Below the pieces are notes generated by a model, which worked only from the letters and a program-made list of their open reading frames with translations, did no database searches and was not told the DNA's origin. This document shows positions 62,315-64,000 of a stretch of 64,000 bases of DNA, piece after piece (the stretch's first letter is position 1; each line of letters starts with the position of its first letter). The position numbers were made by a program, and so were the translations under genes. The stretch comes from an uncultured Pseudoflavonifractor sp. (GTDB lineage: Bacteria > Bacillota > Clostridia > Oscillospirales > Oscillospiraceae): positions 1-64,000 of the forward strand of contig CANEAY010000011.1 of the NCBI GenBank assembly GCA_947425785.1. Reading direction: 5' to 3'.

Positions 62315-62839
62315 TCATTTTTCTGCCTGCCAAAGGTATCCCAGAGCTTTTAGGGCGGCCTCGCCCCGATCCAGGGCCTTCTCCTCTGCGGCCCGGATGG
62401 TGTGAAGGTGGAGGCCGTCGGTGAGCTGTGACAGGGGCTGGGCGCCGCTCTGGGCGCTCTGGGCCAGGAACTGGCTCACATCGTACCGGGAACGCAGCTG
62501 GAGCTGGCCGGCAAGTTGACCGTAGATGGGGTGCTCCACGATCACATCCACCACCTCACAGCCCACATCCACCAGAGCGTTGAGCTCTGCCTCCATTCCC
62601 GCTGCGTCATGGAGGCAGGCCAAGGTGCGCGTCAGGCCGGGGGCGCGGCCGGAGACGTAGCCCCGGGGGGTGGCGGTGACAGGGTGGCCTGCCGCCCGAA
62701 GAAGGGCTACATCCCCTACGATGATCTGGCGGCTTACCCCCAGTTCCTTAGCCAAAGCGGTGGCGCTCACAGGGCTTTCGGCAGTGTGCAGGGCCTGCAG
62801 GATGGCTTTGCGCCGGGTCTGGGCGTCCATAGTCTCCAT
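62315..62839 (-). CDS. niaR: Nicotinate-responsive repressor NiaR (HTH_11 + 3H domain)
   Basis: 174 aa from ATG 62839 (GGGAGGAAC upstream). N-terminal winged helix: RRKAILQALHTAESPVSATALAKELGVSRQIIVGDVALLR. C-terminal 3H domain with metal-binding histidines: VIVEHPIYGQL and GLHLHTIRA. NiaR proteins repress NAD biosynthesis and niacin uptake genes when nicotinate is present. nadE, the NAD synthase, lies downstream on the same strand, which fits. Its exact operator was not recognised. Confidence 0.92.
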   Translation of the reverse strand: METMDAQTRRKAILQALHTAESPVSATALAKELGVSRQIIVGDVALLRAAGHPVTATPRGYVSGRAPGLTRTLACLHDAAGMEAELNALVDVGCEVVDVIVEHPIYGQLAGQLQLRSRYDVSQFLAQSAQSGAQPLSQLTDGLHLHTIRAAEEKALDRGEAALKALGYLWQAEK

Positions 62840-62919
62840 CTTGTTCCTCCCACGCATGATTTTTTCTTAGTATTATATAATATACCATAGTTTTTCCGGC
62901 GTGGAAAGGCTTCCGTGGG

Positions 62920-62948
62920 TTGATTTTTCCGGGCTGTAGTGTTAAAAT
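62920..62948 (+). promoter_or_regulatory. Promoter of the YheO/DauR-like gene
   Basis: TTGATT and TAAAAT, 17 bases apart. The -10 lies inside the left arm of the inverted repeat at 62938. Confidence 0.65.
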
Positions 62949-62969
62949 GATTTGTAAATTTTTAACACT
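62938..62969. promoter_or_regulatory. 10-bp-arm palindromic operator over the promoter
   Basis: AGTGTTAAAA-N12-TTTTAACACT, perfect arms; covers the -10 and transcription start of the downstream regulator gene. Position implies autorepression, probably by that regulator. Confidence 0.7.
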
Positions 62970-62989
62970 GGGAGAGGGAGGCGCCGGAA

Positions 62990-63634
62990 ATGACCCGAGA
63001 AGAGGCTTTTGAGTTCCTGGATCGCACTGCCAAGGGTATTGCGGAAATGTTTGGCCCCTCCTGCGAGACTCTGGTGCAGGACATGGGCAACCCCAGGCAT
63101 CCCATTCTGTCTATTTATAATGGTCAGGTCTCCGGCCGGGAGGTGGGTTCCACCCTGGATATCCTGGGTTCCGACAAGGTGCTGGACGCTGCCACTCTGG
63201 CCAATGACTTTGTTAACCTCTATGCCACCACCCCCTCGGGCCAGCAGATAAAATCCTCTACCTTCCACATGGTGGGAGAGGATTACGACCTGGCGCTGGG
63301 CATTGATTTTGACTTTACCGTCCTCTCCTTCGCCAACCGCACCCTCATGGGCCTGATGAATGCCGAGGCCGACCTGCAGAGTGCTCTTTGGGCTGGAGGA
63401 GCAGGCCAGATGAATCAGATCTTTGAGGAGTGCCTTGCCGCTCTGGGCAAGCCCATTGAAGAGCTGAATAAGAAAGACCGGTTCCGGCTGGTGACTCTGC
63501 TGGATCAAAAAAATTTCTTTTCCTTCCGCAAGTCGGTGCCCTTTGTGGCCTCCCGGCTGAAGGTGTCCCGGTACACCGTCTACAAATATTTGGGTGAGCT
63601 GGCCGACGAGAAGGCCGCCGCCGGAAAAGAGTGA
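62990..63634 (+). CDS. YheO/DauR-like transcriptional regulator (PAS-like + HTH)
   Basis: 214 aa. Residues about 10-120 form the YheO-type PAS-like domain (FGPSCETLVQDMGNPRHPILSIYNG). The C-terminal DNA-binding part ends in SRLKVSRYTVYKYLGEL (helix-turn-helix). Family members regulate D-amino-acid or other catabolic genes. GGGAGAGGGAGG precedes the ATG. The next gene starts five bases after the stop, so a peptidase is co-transcribed with it, suggesting control of peptide or amino-acid use. Confidence 0.9.
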   Translation: MTREEAFEFLDRTAKGIAEMFGPSCETLVQDMGNPRHPILSIYNGQVSGREVGSTLDILGSDKVLDAATLANDFVNLYATTPSGQQIKSSTFHMVGEDYDLALGIDFDFTVLSFANRTLMGLMNAEADLQSALWAGGAGQMNQIFEECLAALGKPIEELNKKDRFRLVTLLDQKNFFSFRKSVPFVASRLKVSRYTVYKYLGELADEKAAAGKE

Positions 63635-63638
63635 AGCT

Positions 63639-64000
63639 ATGGAACTCAAAGAGCGCATCGACAGTTACTTTAATGACCCCGCAGTACGCCAGGGGCTGGT
63701 CTCCGCCGTCTCCCACCTGGTGGCGGTGAAGAGCGTGAGGGGAGAGGCCAGTCCTGAGGCACCCTTTGGCCCCGGCCCCCGGGCCGCTTTGGACGAGGCG
63801 CTGAAGCTCTGCGCCGAGCTGGGTTTTTCCGCCAGAGACTACGACCACTATGTGGGACTGGCCGACATAAACGACAAGGAGACCCAGCTCCACATCCTGG
63901 CCCACCTGGACGTGGTGGGGGAGGGCTCCGGCTGGGCCACCGACCCCTATACCTGTGTGGAAAAGGACGGTATCCTCTACGGCCGGGGGGTCAGCGACGA
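63639..64000 (+). CDS. Sapep/PepV-type Mn2+-dependent dipeptidase (3' truncated by window)
   Basis: At least 120 aa before the window ends. MELKERIDSYFNDPAVRQGLV..., FGPGPRAALDEALKLCAELGF, and the first metal motif HILAHLDVVGEGSGW and YGRGVSDD match PepV/Sapep-type M20 dipeptidases. Hydrolyses dipeptides in the cytosol. Coupled with the preceding regulator. Full length and active site cannot be assessed here. Confidence 0.88.
   Translation, partial: MELKERIDSYFNDPAVRQGLVSAVSHLVAVKSVRGEASPEAPFGPGPRAALDEALKLCAELGFSARDYDHYVGLADINDKETQLHILAHLDVVGEGSGWATDPYTCVEKDGILYGRGVSD

Overview
The window reads as a chromosomal segment of a GC-rich gut Firmicute, most likely Oscillospiraceae/Ruminococcaceae (Flavonifractor, Pseudoflavonifractor or Lawsonibacter-like). 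This is inferred from the secY-adk-map-KOW-infA-rpmJ-rpsM-rpsK-rpsD-rpoA-rplQ order, strong GGAGG ribosome sites, sigma-A type promoters, SLH-bearing surface proteins, TRAP-TAXI transport and 2-hydroxyacyl-CoA dehydratase activase genes. No rRNA or CRISPR array was seen. Many long antisense ORFs in the track are GC-codon shadows.

Layout: 1-5.7 kb is the end of the ribosomal protein/RNA polymerase operon, with a promoter and a structured non-coding block between infA and rpmJ. 5.7-15.6 kb is a D-alanylation (dlt) locus with an unusual composition: an exported FG-GAP protein, dltA, dltC, a GNAT acetyltransferase, an MBOAT dltB, a dltD-like gene, a tiny dltX that the ORF track hides, and an LtaS-like synthase. 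15.6-23.6 kb has a TRAP-TAXI transporter, a nucleotidyltransferase-galE pair, and a BMP-domain fusion with a metallophosphoesterase. 23.6-30.3 kb has a two-component system divergent from an MMPL transporter and an exported coiled-coil partner. 30.3-33.3 kb is a three-gene 2-hydroxyacyl-CoA dehydratase/activase-type cluster. 33.4-42.8 kb holds an NSS transporter, a TetR regulator, a flavodoxin, and a divergent operon (small membrane protein, SSS symporter, acyl-CoA ligase, KAS III homologue, two MaoC hotdog proteins) followed by a second adenylate kinase. The flavodoxin/symporter promoters are each followed by a copy of the same operator-like palindrome.

42.8-45.4 kb is an AT-rich accessory island next to tRNA genes: an ApeA-like HEPN protein (putative phage defence), a KilA-N protein and a recombinase-domain protein. 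45.5-45.7 kb carries tRNA-fMet and tRNA-Leu(UAA). 46-52.8 kb has prfB and the operon trmL-pgk-tpiA-gpmI-eno without gapA. 53-55 kb is proBA. 55.2-59.9 kb encodes two large exported proteins with SLH-type repeats: a UshA-like nucleotidase and a fusion of alpha/beta hydrolase, a middle domain and a tyrosine-phosphatase domain. 60-62.8 kb is nadE and its probable regulator niaR. 63-64 kb has a YheO/DauR-like regulator with an operator over its own promoter and the start of a PepV-type dipeptidase.

The most interesting candidates are the operator-paired acyl-CoA/KAS III cluster (36-42.8 kb), the remodelled dlt locus, the HEPN defence island, and the multidomain surface phosphatase. All functions come from reading motifs and context; no database search was run.
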